Shown: positions 8,532 through 16,194 of the stretch, one piece after another
How positions within the stretch are numbered: the stretch's first letter is position 1
Layout of the letters: every line of letters starts with the position of its first letter
Assembly: GCA_902826025.1 (NCBI GenBank)
Contig: CADEDH010000029.1
Span: 1-33,457 of the forward strand
Direction: 5' to 3'
Source: an uncultured Actinomycetes bacterium
GTDB lineage: Bacteria; Actinomycetota; Acidimicrobiia; Acidimicrobiales; SZUA-35
DNA: 33,457 nucleotides
Translations under genes and position numbers: made by a program
The notes under the pieces: model-generated
What the model was told of the DNA's origin: nothing
The model's database searches: none
What the model saw: the letters and a program-made list of their open reading frames with translations, nothing else

Positions 8532-9611
8532 TCAACGGCCTCCGGGGACGGCGCGTCCGCTGAGATGCAACTCGTCAGCAAAGTGGCAGGCCACGAGGTG
8601 GCCGTCGGGGCCGGGGGTCAGCGGCGGGACCTCGGCCTCGCACCGGTCCTGGGCGTAGCGACAGCGGGTGCGGAACCCGCAACCCGAAGGAGGATCGATA
8701 GGGCTCGGTATGTCGCCGTCGAGGATTATCCGGGTGCGGGCCCGGAGCCGGCTGGGAACGGCTTCGGGTTCGGCCGACAGGAGGGCCTCGGTGTAGGGAT
8801 GGCGGGGGGTGCGCACCACCTGTGACGTGGTGCCCACCTCCACCAGGCGGCCCAGGTACATCACACCGATCCGGTGGCTGACGCTGGCCACCACGCCGAG
8901 ATCGTGGGAGATGAACAGGTAAGCCACATGACGTTCACGTTGGAAGGCGGCTAGCAGGTTCAGGATGTCGGCCTGGATCGAGACGTCGAGGGCCGACACC
9001 ACCTCGTCGCACAGCACCAGTTGCGGCTCGAGGGCCATGGCCCGGGCGATGTTGACCCGCTGACGCTGGCCGCCTGATAGCTCGTGAGGGCGGCGGGCGG
9101 CCATGGCCGGGGCCAGACCCACGGTGTCCAGCGCCCGCTCCACCGTCGCTCCGAGCTGGTCGCCTCCGGTCCGGCCCAGGATCCGCAGCGGCTCCTCGAT
9201 GCTCTGGCCCACCGTCATCCGGGGATCCAGTGCGTCGTTGGGGTCCTGGAAGATCATCTGCATTCGGTGGCGCTGGGCCCGGAGCTCCCGTTTCGAGAGC
9301 TGGTCGAGCCGCACCCCGTCGAGGCTGATGGAGCCCGTTACCTGTACCCGCTGGCCCCGCAGCAGCTGGCTGACGGCCCGCGCCACGGTCGACTTGCCGG
9401 AACCGGACTCGCCGATCAGGCCCAGCGTTTCGCCTGGCGCGATCTCCACTGAGACGTCGGTGACGGCGTGGACAACGGCCCGGCTGGGGCCCCGGGTACG
9501 GAACCGCACCGAGAGGTCCTCGACCTGGAGCAGCGCTCTACGGGCGGCTGGGGGGTCGATCCGCGTTGCCTCGGCATCGGCGATGCTGACATCGATGGAC
9601 GACGATTCCAT
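8532..9611 (-). CDS. Dipeptide/oligopeptide ABC transporter ATP-binding protein, DppF/OppF type
   Basis: Second nucleotide-binding subunit, 359 residues, unusually placed first in the operon and separated from its DppD-type partner by the binding protein and permeases. Motifs: Walker A GESGSGKS, Q-loop MIFQDPNDALDP, signature LSGGQRQRVNIARA, Walker B LVLCDEVVSALD (cysteine and valine replace the common AD/EP residues, catalytic Asp-Glu kept) and FISHDLGV. The C-terminal extension contains RHPYTEALL and four cysteines (CGFRTRC, DRC, VAC). The ATG at 9611 has a GGGGGAGG-type ribosome site about 9 bases upstream. Promoter signals for the five-gene operon should lie in 9612-9760. Confidence 0.93.
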   Translation of the reverse strand: MESSSIDVSIADAEATRIDPPAARRALLQVEDLSVRFRTRGPSRAVVHAVTDVSVEIAPGETLGLIGESGSGKSTVARAVSQLLRGQRVQVTGSISLDGVRLDQLSKRELRAQRHRMQMIFQDPNDALDPRMTVGQSIEEPLRILGRTGGDQLGATVERALDTVGLAPAMAARRPHELSGGQRQRVNIARAMALEPQLVLCDEVVSALDVSIQADILNLLAAFQRERHVAYLFISHDLGVVASVSHRIGVMYLGRLVEVGTTSQVVRTPRHPYTEALLSAEPEAVPSRLRARTRIILDGDIPSPIDPPSGCGFRTRCRYAQDRCEAEVPPLTPGPDGHLVACHFADELHLSGRAVPGGR

Positions 9612-9702
9612 CCGGCGTTTCCTCCCCCCAGAGGCCGTGGAGTTCTGTCCTGCTGAGACGGTCCCCCGTTCAGCAGTTGCCGGTCAGGCTGGCAGTAACC
9701 CT

Positions 9703-9717
9703 GTTTGGCTGTCAAAC
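9703..9717 (-). promoter_or_regulatory. Possible operator/promoter of the peptide-transporter operon
   Basis: A 5-bp inverted repeat GTTTG-N5-CAAAC (9703-9717) contains a TTGACA hexamer read on the minus strand (9715-9710), about 100 bases upstream of the first importer gene. No convincing -10 hexamer was found at 16-18 bases, so this is only a candidate regulatory site. Confidence 0.25.
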
Positions 9718-9764
9718 GCGTGAACGAAGCAATCAGGGTCAAGTATGCGGGACAGGCCCATGGT

Positions 9765-9791
9765 CGGGGGCCACTGACGAACCGGCCCCCG
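9765..9791 (-). terminator. Hairpin downstream of the thiolase gene
   Basis: A perfect 8-bp GC-only stem (9765-9772 with 9784-9791) and 11-base loop, 18 bases beyond the thiolase stop on the minus strand. It would separate the thiolase transcript from the transporter operon. A second 9-bp inverted repeat (9771-9779 with 9807-9815) overlaps it. Confidence 0.6.
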
Positions 9792-9808
9792 GGCGCACGG
9801 CGCAGGCG

Positions 9809-10966
9809 TCAGTGGCGACGCTCGAGAACGGAGCAGTAGTTGGCGACGCCGGAGCCGCCCATGTTGAACACGCAGCCGAGTTCGGCGTCATCGGCCTGAA
9901 ACTCGCCAGCTGCGCCCGTGAGCTGCATGGCCGCCATCACGTGCATCGACACACCGGTTGCTCCGACGGGGTGGCCCTTCGACTTCAGGCCGCCCGAGAG
10001 GTTGATCGGCAGGGCGCCGTCGGGGAACACGGTGCCGGCTGCGATCACGTCGGACCCCTTGCCGGTCTCGGCCAGGCCCATCGCTTCGTAACACAGCAGC
10101 TCTGCGATCGTGAAGCAGTCGTGCACCTCGGCGAAGTCGAGGTCGGTCACGTCGATACCGGCGGCCGAGAAGGCGGCGTCGAAGGCCCGGGCCGGCCCCT
10201 CGAAGGCGAGGAGGTTGCGCCGCGACATCGGGAGCACGTCCTGTACGTGGGCCATGGAGCGGAAGGTCACGGCCCGGTCGAAGTCGGCTGCCAGTTCGTC
10301 GGCCACCAGGATGACGGCGGCGGCACCATCGGAGATCAGGGAGCAGTCGGTCACCCGCAACGGCTCGGCCACGATCGGGTTCTTGTCGCTCACCGTGTTG
10401 CAGAAGTCGAATCCGAAGTCCTTGCGCAGGTGGGCGAGGGGGTTCTTCGTGCCGTTGCGATGGTTCTTGGCGGCGATCATGGCGAGATCGCCGGAGTGGT
10501 CGCCGAACGCCTCGAAGTACGCCGCGGCGTACATGGCGAAGATCTGAGGGAACGTCTTGCCCGTCTCCTCTTTCTGGTACGACGCTCCGGCCAGGGCCAC
10601 GCCCACGTCGGCGGTCGAGTTGTTGGTCATCTTCTCGGCGCCGATGACCAGGGCGATCCTGGCCTCCCCGGCCTTGATCGCCTGGGCCGCCGAATACAGC
10701 GCGGCGGACCCTGATGCACAGGCGTTCTCCATCCGGGTGGCCGGCTTCCAGCGCAGCCCTTCGTCGGCCTGGATGGCGAGCGCAGCCGGGAATCCGTCGC
10801 TGACGAGGCCGGAGTTGAAATGGCCCAGCCAGACGCCGTCCACGTCAGCGGCAGTGATGCCGGCGTCAGCGATGGCCCCATTGGTCACCGTGACGATCAG
10901 GTCCTCGAGCGTCCCCTCGAGGCGACCAAAGGGGGTGTGAGCCCACCCAACGATGCTCGGATTCAT
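9809..10966 (-). CDS. Thiolase family protein (acetyl-CoA acetyltransferase / SCP-x type)
   Basis: A cytoplasmic thiolase of about 385 residues that would cleave or condense acyl-CoA thioesters, most like the lipid-transfer (SCP-x) thiolase group used in fatty-acid or steroid side-chain degradation. The nucleophile cysteine lies in MENACASGSAALYSA. The second catalytic site is seen as EVHDCFTIAE and GGLKSKGHPVGATG, and the C-terminal block is CVFNMGGSGV. The frame opens at 11005, but the ATG at 10966 (MNPSIVGW) is chosen because AAAGGAA lies about 8 bases upstream and family members begin there. It appears to be transcribed alone. SCP-x thiolases often pair with an OB-fold partner gene, and none is visible next to it. 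Confidence 0.9.
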   Translation of the reverse strand: MNPSIVGWAHTPFGRLEGTLEDLIVTVTNGAIADAGITAADVDGVWLGHFNSGLVSDGFPAALAIQADEGLRWKPATRMENACASGSAALYSAAQAIKAGEARIALVIGAEKMTNNSTADVGVALAGASYQKEETGKTFPQIFAMYAAAYFEAFGDHSGDLAMIAAKNHRNGTKNPLAHLRKDFGFDFCNTVSDKNPIVAEPLRVTDCSLISDGAAAVILVADELAADFDRAVTFRSMAHVQDVLPMSRRNLLAFEGPARAFDAAFSAAGIDVTDLDFAEVHDCFTIAELLCYEAMGLAETGKGSDVIAAGTVFPDGALPINLSGGLKSKGHPVGATGVSMHVMAAMQLTGAAGEFQADDAELGCVFNMGGSGVANYCSVLERRH

Positions 10967-11102
10967 GGCCAAATTCCTTTCCCGGCCGGCGACCCCCATG
11001 GGCACCCGTTCAACCTGACGACGATACCCGCCCCGTCGGCGGTGGGGGAAAGCGGTGGGCGGTCAGGGTCCGGGAACACCGAACTGACACCACAGCCGCA
11101 GC

Positions 11103-11945
11103 TCAGATGGCGATGGTGGCCCCGACGAACTCCACGCTGAACGCTTCGCACCACACGAGCGCCGTATACGCACCGGGAGGGAGCTCGGTGCCCGCCGGCA
11201 GTTCGTAGTTCTGGTCGCCGATGTTGCCTTTCAGGGGCCCGAGATGGATCGAGCCCTCGGGGAGGGAGGTCTGGTCGGGCCCAGGCACGAGGTACACCTC
11301 GAGGTCGGGACCGTTCTCGATGTCGAAGTTCTCGAAGCGGAGCACCAGTGACCCGTCGGGGTTCTGGAAGACCCCGGCGTCGCCCGATCCGGAGTGGCCG
11401 GCCAGGCCGACGAACTGACCTGCTCCCCGCAGCACCGGTCCGCTGGGCGACGGCGATTCTGCCTCGCTGGGCACCGAGGCTGCGGGTGGCTGCTGCTGCG
11501 CTGACCCGTCGACGGCGGGAGCCGGAGCGTCGGCGGCGGTGGCGCCCCGCTCGGAGATCGACGTCGAGAAGCTCTCCTCGACGACGTCGTCGCTGAAATA
11601 CGGTGAGATCAACCACCAGTTCACGATCACGAACGGCACCGCCAGCACGACCACTCGGACGACCGGTGGCACTCGGAACCCGAGCATCACGACGAATGCG
11701 AGGGCGGCGAGAACCGTCCCGCCGAAGGTGAACAGCAGGGTCCGCTCGTTCTGGAACGGTGCTTCGAGGATGTTCGGTTCGATCACGACCAACACGAGCA
11801 TGATCGCGGCGATCAATGCACCGATTGCGATCTCGAAGCGTGTGATACGACTGATCAGCGTTGGGGCCGGAGAGCCAGCCGGAGAGCCAGGGCCTGCGCC
11901 CCTGTCGTGGCCGGTCGTGGAAGGCGTTGAAGTCTCGGTGGTCAC
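11103..11945 (-). CDS. DM13 domain membrane protein
   Basis: About 280 residues. A low-complexity Ser/Pro/Gly N-terminus is followed by three hydrophobic helices (roughly 38-55, 69-89 and 95-113), a long Pro/Ala/Ser-rich linker and a C-terminal DM13 domain. The domain shows the G-x-F-x-G..HS-x-S-G-x-A start, the FEN-DIENGPDLEVYLVP core and the near-invariant cysteine in ALVWCEAFSVEF (about residue 266). DM13 is proposed in the literature to be a redox or electron-transfer domain; its substrate is unknown. The domain is expected outside the membrane. The GTG at 11945 is the only reasonable start just before the first helix; no good ribosome site is visible, so the start is uncertain. Confidence 0.78.
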   Translation of the reverse strand: MTTETSTPSTTGHDRGAGPGSPAGSPAPTLISRITRFEIAIGALIAAIMLVLVVIEPNILEAPFQNERTLLFTFGGTVLAALAFVVMLGFRVPPVVRVVVLAVPFVIVNWWLISPYFSDDVVEESFSTSISERGATAADAPAPAVDGSAQQQPPAASVPSEAESPSPSGPVLRGAGQFVGLAGHSGSGDAGVFQNPDGSLVLRFENFDIENGPDLEVYLVPGPDQTSLPEGSIHLGPLKGNIGDQNYELPAGTELPPGAYTALVWCEAFSVEFVGATIAI

Positions 11946-12019
11946 ATCGAGGGAAACAGGGCAACCCGGGCGATCGAATCCCGAATCTCCCTTACGAAAC
12001 GCGAAACAATCGCCAAGGG

Positions 12020-12048
12020 CGCCCGGCGGGGCAACCGCCCGCCGGGCG
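12020..12048 (-). terminator. Terminator of the first ArsR-SRPBCC operon
   Basis: A perfect 11-bp GC-rich stem (12020-12030 with 12038-12048) with a 7-base loop starts 8 bases after the SRPBCC stop on the minus strand. It is followed by a moderately T-rich stretch. Confidence 0.75.
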
Positions 12049-12055
12049 ATGACGA

Positions 12056-12544
12056 TCACGACATCAGGGAGACGAGCTGGTCGAGGGCAGCGCCCCAGCC
12101 TTCGGCGAATCCCATGTCGGCGTGCTGCTTGCAGGTGTCTTCGACGGCGTGCATGGCGATGGCCCGGTAGTGGGTGCCGCCGTCGGGCGCCGGTTCGATC
12201 TCGATACGGGCGGTGAAGGCCAGGTCGCCGGCGCCGTTGGCCGGGGCCACGGGCCGGAAATCTTCGGTCATCACGCTGGTGAACACGAGCAGGCGGTTCG
12301 GTTCCACCTGGAGGTAGCAGCCGGCGTTGGGGTACTGGTCGCCCTCGGGTGACTCCATCGTGGTGACGCAACGACCGCCGGGCCGCACGTCGAGATCGGC
12401 GGCGACCGTCTTCCATGGGGCCGGGGTGAACCACTGCATCACCAGCTCTGCCTCGGTCCAGGCCGCCCACACCCGATCGGGCGGCACCGGGATCGTGCGT
12501 TCCAGAACGAGGTCGAGGGCGGGGTCGGGGGTGTAGTGGCTCAT
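12056..12544 (-). CDS. SRPBCC (AHSA1-like) domain protein
   Basis: 162 residues, a single START/Bet v1-like domain of the AHSA1 subgroup. Visible marks are the opening LERTIPVPPDRVWAAWTEAELVMQWFTP, the RPGGRCVTTMESPEG turn, and a C-terminal helix (FAEGWGAALDQLVSLM). These proteins have a hydrophobic cavity, and their ligand is generally unknown. The ATG overlaps the stop of the ArsR gene (ATGA), and AAGGAG lies about 5 bases upstream, so the two are translationally coupled. It is one of three such ArsR-SRPBCC pairs in the window. Confidence 0.87.
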   Translation of the reverse strand: MSHYTPDPALDLVLERTIPVPPDRVWAAWTEAELVMQWFTPAPWKTVAADLDVRPGGRCVTTMESPEGDQYPNAGCYLQVEPNRLLVFTSVMTEDFRPVAPANGAGDLAFTARIEIEPAPDGGTHYRAIAMHAVEDTCKQHADMGFAEGWGAALDQLVSLMS

Positions 12545-12927
12545 GTGCGCTCCTTGCGGGGGGTTGGGTCGTCGGCCGATGGGCCGGGGGTCGGGTTGGT
12601 GGTGATGAGGAAGTGCTCGAGCTGATCGAGTGCCCGTTCCCAGTGGTTCCGGAACTCGGCCAGCCACGCTGCGGCCAGCCGAAGCGCGCCGGGCGCGAGC
12701 TGATAGGTGCGGGTGCGCCCGCTCTTGTGGGAGGTCACGATCCCGGCCCGCTCCAGCACGCCCATGTGTTGCATGAACGACGGGAGCGCCATGGCGAACG
12801 GTTTCGCCAGCTCACTGGCCGACGCCGGGGCGACGCTCAGCCGCTCGACGACGGCGAGCCGGGTCGGGTCGGCCAGCGCCTGGAAGATGCCGGGTAGGGC
12901 GGGGTCGGACCGGAATCCCTGAGGCAT
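12541..12927 (-). CDS. ArsR-family transcriptional regulator (first copy)
   Basis: A small winged-helix DNA-binding protein of about 128 residues. The core IFQALADPTRLAVVERLSVAPASASELAKPFAMALPSFMQHMGVLERAGIV matches the ArsR/SmtB fold, with the recognition helix around PSFMQHMGVLE, followed by the wing (SGRTRTYQLAP). The metal-binding CxC motif of classical ArsR proteins is absent, so the inducer is unlikely to be arsenic. The ATG at 12927 (MPQGF) is chosen because a strong promoter ends 7 bases upstream, suggesting a leaderless start; ATG 12939 would lie within the -10 element. It probably regulates itself and the coupled SRPBCC gene. Confidence 0.87.
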   Translation of the reverse strand: MPQGFRSDPALPGIFQALADPTRLAVVERLSVAPASASELAKPFAMALPSFMQHMGVLERAGIVTSHKSGRTRTYQLAPGALRLAAAWLAEFRNHWERALDQLEHFLITTNPTPGPSADDPTPRKERT

Positions 12928-12934
12928 GTGCCTA

Positions 12935-12963
12935 ACCATAGAGGCCGCCAACACTAAGGTCAA
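12935..12963 (-). promoter_or_regulatory. Promoter of the first ArsR-SRPBCC operon
   Basis: On the minus strand a TTGACC hexamer (12963-12958) and a TATGGT hexamer (12940-12935) are separated by exactly 17 bases. The predicted transcription start falls at or next to the ATG at 12927, which implies a leaderless mRNA. Confidence 0.7.
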
Positions 12964-13176
12964 CCCCTAACTGTCGGCCCTCCGCGTCCCGCCGTGTGTT
13001 CGGGGCGGCGGGTCCGTCCAACTCATTGTGATCTGTCTGTGCGATTGCTCTGGCCGGGCAACTGGCACTGGAGATTGTTTGCCCTTTTCCGTCGTGCCAA
13101 GCGTCACACTGGTGGTATCGCTGACGGTTTCGGGACAAGCCCGCGGTCGATAGCGGCACAAGGGGGACAGATCACC

Positions 13177-14772
13177 ATGAAGTTTGGCCGGCGCTTCGGC
13201 GCCCTTCTATTCGCCGCGTCTCTGGTCGCGTCAGGCTGCGCCAATGGCGATTCGGGCGCCGATGGCACGGTGCTCGCTCAGGGGCAACAACAGGCGGCAG
13301 CCACGGCAATAGGCGCCACGACCACGGTCGCCGAGGGATCCGTCGGGGGAAGCGGAGGGTCTACCGGGTCTATCGAGTCGATCGAGGACTGGGAGGCGCT
13401 GTGGGCGGCGGAGCGAGCCGACATCGTCAAAACCATCACCGACAACGGATGGGGGTGGGACCGGGCGGCCAACAAGGTGACGGGCCCGGGGGGCTTCGAG
13501 GTCGACCTCTCGTCATGCCCCGACGGCTGGGATCCGTATCAGGGCCTGGAGAACGGTGTCATCAAGATCGGCCAGAATCTGGCCAGCTCCGGACCCCTGG
13601 CCGACTACGGCAACATCGGCGTCGGGCAGCGGGCGTACTACGACTACGTCAACGCCCAGGGGGGCATCACCGACTCCGAGGGCAAGACGTATCAGATCAT
13701 CAACGATGTCCGGGACGACAGCTACGACCCGGCCAAGACGGTGCCGATCGTTGATGAGCTACTCGACTCCGAGGGGTCGTTCGCCATCCAGACCGGGGGC
13801 TCGCCTCACACGCTGAAGGTCTACGACAAGCTCAACAGTCGTTGCGTTCCCGATCCCTTCATCCTGAGCGGCCATCCGGCGTGGGGTGACCCGGCGAACC
13901 ATCCTTGGGCGTGGGGCTCGATCATGGCCTACACCACCGAAGCCATCCTGTGGGGTGGGGTGATGGAGAAGAAGTTCGCCGACCGCGACGAGATCACGGT
14001 CGGAGCCGCCATCATGCAGAACGACTTCGGAAAGGCCTATGAGCTCGGCTTCACCGAGTTCATCAAAACGTCCAAGCTCAAGATCAAGTTCGTGTTCGAG
14101 CGCTTCGACCCGACCGCCGCCACCATCACGAATCAGATGACCACGCTGGCTTCGAACGACCTCGATGCGTTCATCATCATGAGCGCCGGTGTGTCGTGCA
14201 CCCAAGCCATCACCGAAGCGGCGAACAACGGGATGAAGGGCACGGTGGAGCTGATGTTCCAGCCCTCGGTGTGCAAGGCCAAGAGCTGGGTCGGCAAGGA
14301 TGCGGTCGGGGGTGACGGCTCGGCCAGCGACGGCTGGTGGATCGTCGGCGGTGGCGTCAAGGACCATACCGATCCTGGCTACGCCGACGATCCCTGGATC
14401 TCCTTCGGGCTGGAGCTGCTGGCCGACGCCGGTCATCCGATCTCCGACTCCGCGTCCCTGGGAACCGGTTTCACCTACGCCTGGCCGGTCGTCGAGGCTC
14501 TGAGGATTGCGGCCGAGTTGCCGGGAGGTGTCAGTCGACCCAACTTCCTGATCGCCGCCCGGACCATGGACATGACGAACCCGAACCTCCTCGACGGTCT
14601 CTCCTACAAGATGTCGGGCAACGACGACGCCTACCCGACAGAAGGCTCTGAGTTCGCCGTGTACGACTCGGCCGCCCAGAGCTGGGTCATCCAGGAAGAC
14701 CTGGGCCTCATCGAGCTCGGGGGCAAGTCGTCCAACTGCGCCTGGGACTCGGCCAGCAGCTCGTGCCGCTAG
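13177..14772 (+). CDS. ABC transporter substrate-binding lipoprotein, branched-chain amino acid type
   Basis: 531 residues. A signal peptide (KFGRRFGALLFAASLVASGC) ends in a lipobox, cysteine at residue 21, so the protein is anchored on the outer face of the membrane. A Gly/Ser/Thr linker follows, then a Peripla_BP_6-type two-lobe fold (KIGQNLASSGPLADYGNIGVGQRAYYDYVNAQGG is typical of Leu/Ile/Val-family receptors). The ATG has AAGGGGG about 10 bases upstream. It is a close relative of the truncated gene at the left edge. No LivHMGF genes accompany it here. The frame is open back to 12994, but nothing upstream of the signal peptide looks coding. Ligand unknown. Confidence 0.92.
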   Translation: MKFGRRFGALLFAASLVASGCANGDSGADGTVLAQGQQQAAATAIGATTTVAEGSVGGSGGSTGSIESIEDWEALWAAERADIVKTITDNGWGWDRAANKVTGPGGFEVDLSSCPDGWDPYQGLENGVIKIGQNLASSGPLADYGNIGVGQRAYYDYVNAQGGITDSEGKTYQIINDVRDDSYDPAKTVPIVDELLDSEGSFAIQTGGSPHTLKVYDKLNSRCVPDPFILSGHPAWGDPANHPWAWGSIMAYTTEAILWGGVMEKKFADRDEITVGAAIMQNDFGKAYELGFTEFIKTSKLKIKFVFERFDPTAATITNQMTTLASNDLDAFIIMSAGVSCTQAITEAANNGMKGTVELMFQPSVCKAKSWVGKDAVGGDGSASDGWWIVGGGVKDHTDPGYADDPWISFGLELLADAGHPISDSASLGTGFTYAWPVVEALRIAAELPGGVSRPNFLIAARTMDMTNPNLLDGLSYKMSGNDDAYPTEGSEFAVYDSAAQSWVIQEDLGLIELGGKSSNCAWDSASSSCR

Positions 14773-16181
14773 CGCTCGGGCCACCGCAGCGTGTCGGGGT
14801 GGCGGGCTCGCCAGGCGAACCAGGCCTCTCGACCCGCGGCTAGCTCGACGGGGGGAGCGGTGTCGCTGAGGCGGTACAGGACCGGCCCCGCCCGGCCCTG
14901 CTCGACCCGCACCCGGGCCACCCCCAGGTCGATCTCGACCCGGGCCCCGGGTTCGAGGGCGTTGATGTCGACCGCCAGCGCCGCTCCGTCGATCTCGACG
15001 GTGGCCACGTCGGCCAACGGATCCGCTTCTCCGCTCACCCCGGCGACCGGGAACCAGAGCCGCCCCCCGGCCACGTAGTCGGGGAGCGGTTCGGTGTTGG
15101 TGTAGGGGTACGAGGTGAACGTTCCCGTCTCGGGATCGATGATGAACGGCTCGGGCAGGTCGACGACCGTGACGCCCGCACCGGGATCGATCTCGCCCAA
15201 GGCCACGGCCCGTACCGGCAGCAGATCGAGTCGGGAGCCCTGGAGGGGACCGCTCACCGCCTCGCCGGTGGCCTGGCGCCACAGGGAGCCGGTCTGGTCG
15301 TCGACCATCAGCTTGTTGGCGTCGAGCAGCAGGCCGGAGGTCTTGAAGGTCAGCTCCCGGCCGTCGACCCGACGGTCGAAGGCCACAGCCGTGCGGCACA
15401 GGGAGCAGTAGGAGACCCCGAAGGGCACCGGTCGGCCGGCATCGGCGGTGATGCTGTCGTTCGCCAGCTCGTGGGGCCCGATGACCCGGCGGGGATAGAC
15501 GACCGTGGCGTCCCCCACCTCGACCTCGAACACGATCTCGTCCGGAACGGGCCAACCGAGATCTCGCAGGGGGCGGCGGACAGGTTGGTTCAGCTCCCGG
15601 ATCCCACCCAGTCGGACTCCACCCCACTGGATGGCGATGAGCAGGGACGGGTCGTCGATGGCAGTCAACAGCGGGGTGAATCGCTCGTCGAGCTGGCCGT
15701 AGAGGGCGGCCTTGAAGGCCCGGTAGCGGGGGCCGGGGCGGGGCGACTGATCGAGCACCCAGCTCCCCAGCTCCACGTAGGCGCCGTTCACATCGGCCGG
15801 CGGCGGGTCTCCCGCCCGCAGCTGGCCCAGGGCCTCCACCGTCGCCCTCCATACCTCGCTCGACCCCGACATCCGGAGCAGGTCGACCAGGTAGGGGGCG
15901 TCGTCGACGGCGCCCGCCGCCACCACCTCGTCGACCATGGCCAGGGCAGCCGCCGTGGTCGGGTCGGCCAGCCAGGCATCGACCGCCGACGCCATCCCGG
16001 GCCGATCGATGCCCCACTCGGCCGGCTGGCTGTCGGGCTCGCCGGCCGATGCCCCGGGCGGGGCTCCGTCGGCCACCCGCTGGGAGTCGGAGCAGGCGGC
16101 CGCCGCCAATGCCAGCAGCAGCCCGAGCACCATCGGCGCCCACACCGTGTACGGGCGGCGGGGCTCCCGCCGGCCGGTCAC
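14769..16181 (-). CDS. DUF3179 domain lipoprotein
   Basis: About 470 residues. A basic n-region (RREPRRP), hydrophobic core and lipobox (LALAAAACS) predict export and lipid anchoring. An all-alpha helical region follows, and the second half carries DUF3179, recognised by PRRVIGPHELANDSI, PVPFGVSYCSLCRTAVAFDR and the later KTSGLLLDANKLMVDDQTGSLWRQATGEAVSGPLQG. The CSLC pair is a CxxC in a family of unknown function. The GTG at 16181 is chosen because it gives a compact signal peptide and lies 13 bases after the upstream stop; an in-frame ATG at 16238 would overlap the molybdoenzyme gene by 44 bases. It is last in the regulator-kinase-molybdoenzyme operon. Its TAG stop shares the palindrome CTAG with that of the convergent gene. 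Confidence 0.85.
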   Translation of the reverse strand: MTGRREPRRPYTVWAPMVLGLLLALAAAACSDSQRVADGAPPGASAGEPDSQPAEWGIDRPGMASAVDAWLADPTTAAALAMVDEVVAAGAVDDAPYLVDLLRMSGSSEVWRATVEALGQLRAGDPPPADVNGAYVELGSWVLDQSPRPGPRYRAFKAALYGQLDERFTPLLTAIDDPSLLIAIQWGGVRLGGIRELNQPVRRPLRDLGWPVPDEIVFEVEVGDATVVYPRRVIGPHELANDSITADAGRPVPFGVSYCSLCRTAVAFDRRVDGRELTFKTSGLLLDANKLMVDDQTGSLWRQATGEAVSGPLQGSRLDLLPVRAVALGEIDPGAGVTVVDLPEPFIIDPETGTFTSYPYTNTEPLPDYVAGGRLWFPVAGVSGEADPLADVATVEIDGAALAVDINALEPGARVEIDLGVARVRVEQGRAGPVLYRLSDTAPPVELAAGREAWFAWRARHPDTLRWPER

Positions 16182-16194
16182 GGTCGCTGGTCCA

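Noticed and set aside
13759-16143. A 794-residue open frame on the minus strand
   Set aside because: It runs antisense to the binding-protein gene and out of frame with the DUF3179 gene. Its product is Arg/Gly-rich with no recognisable domain, a product of GC-rich codon bias.
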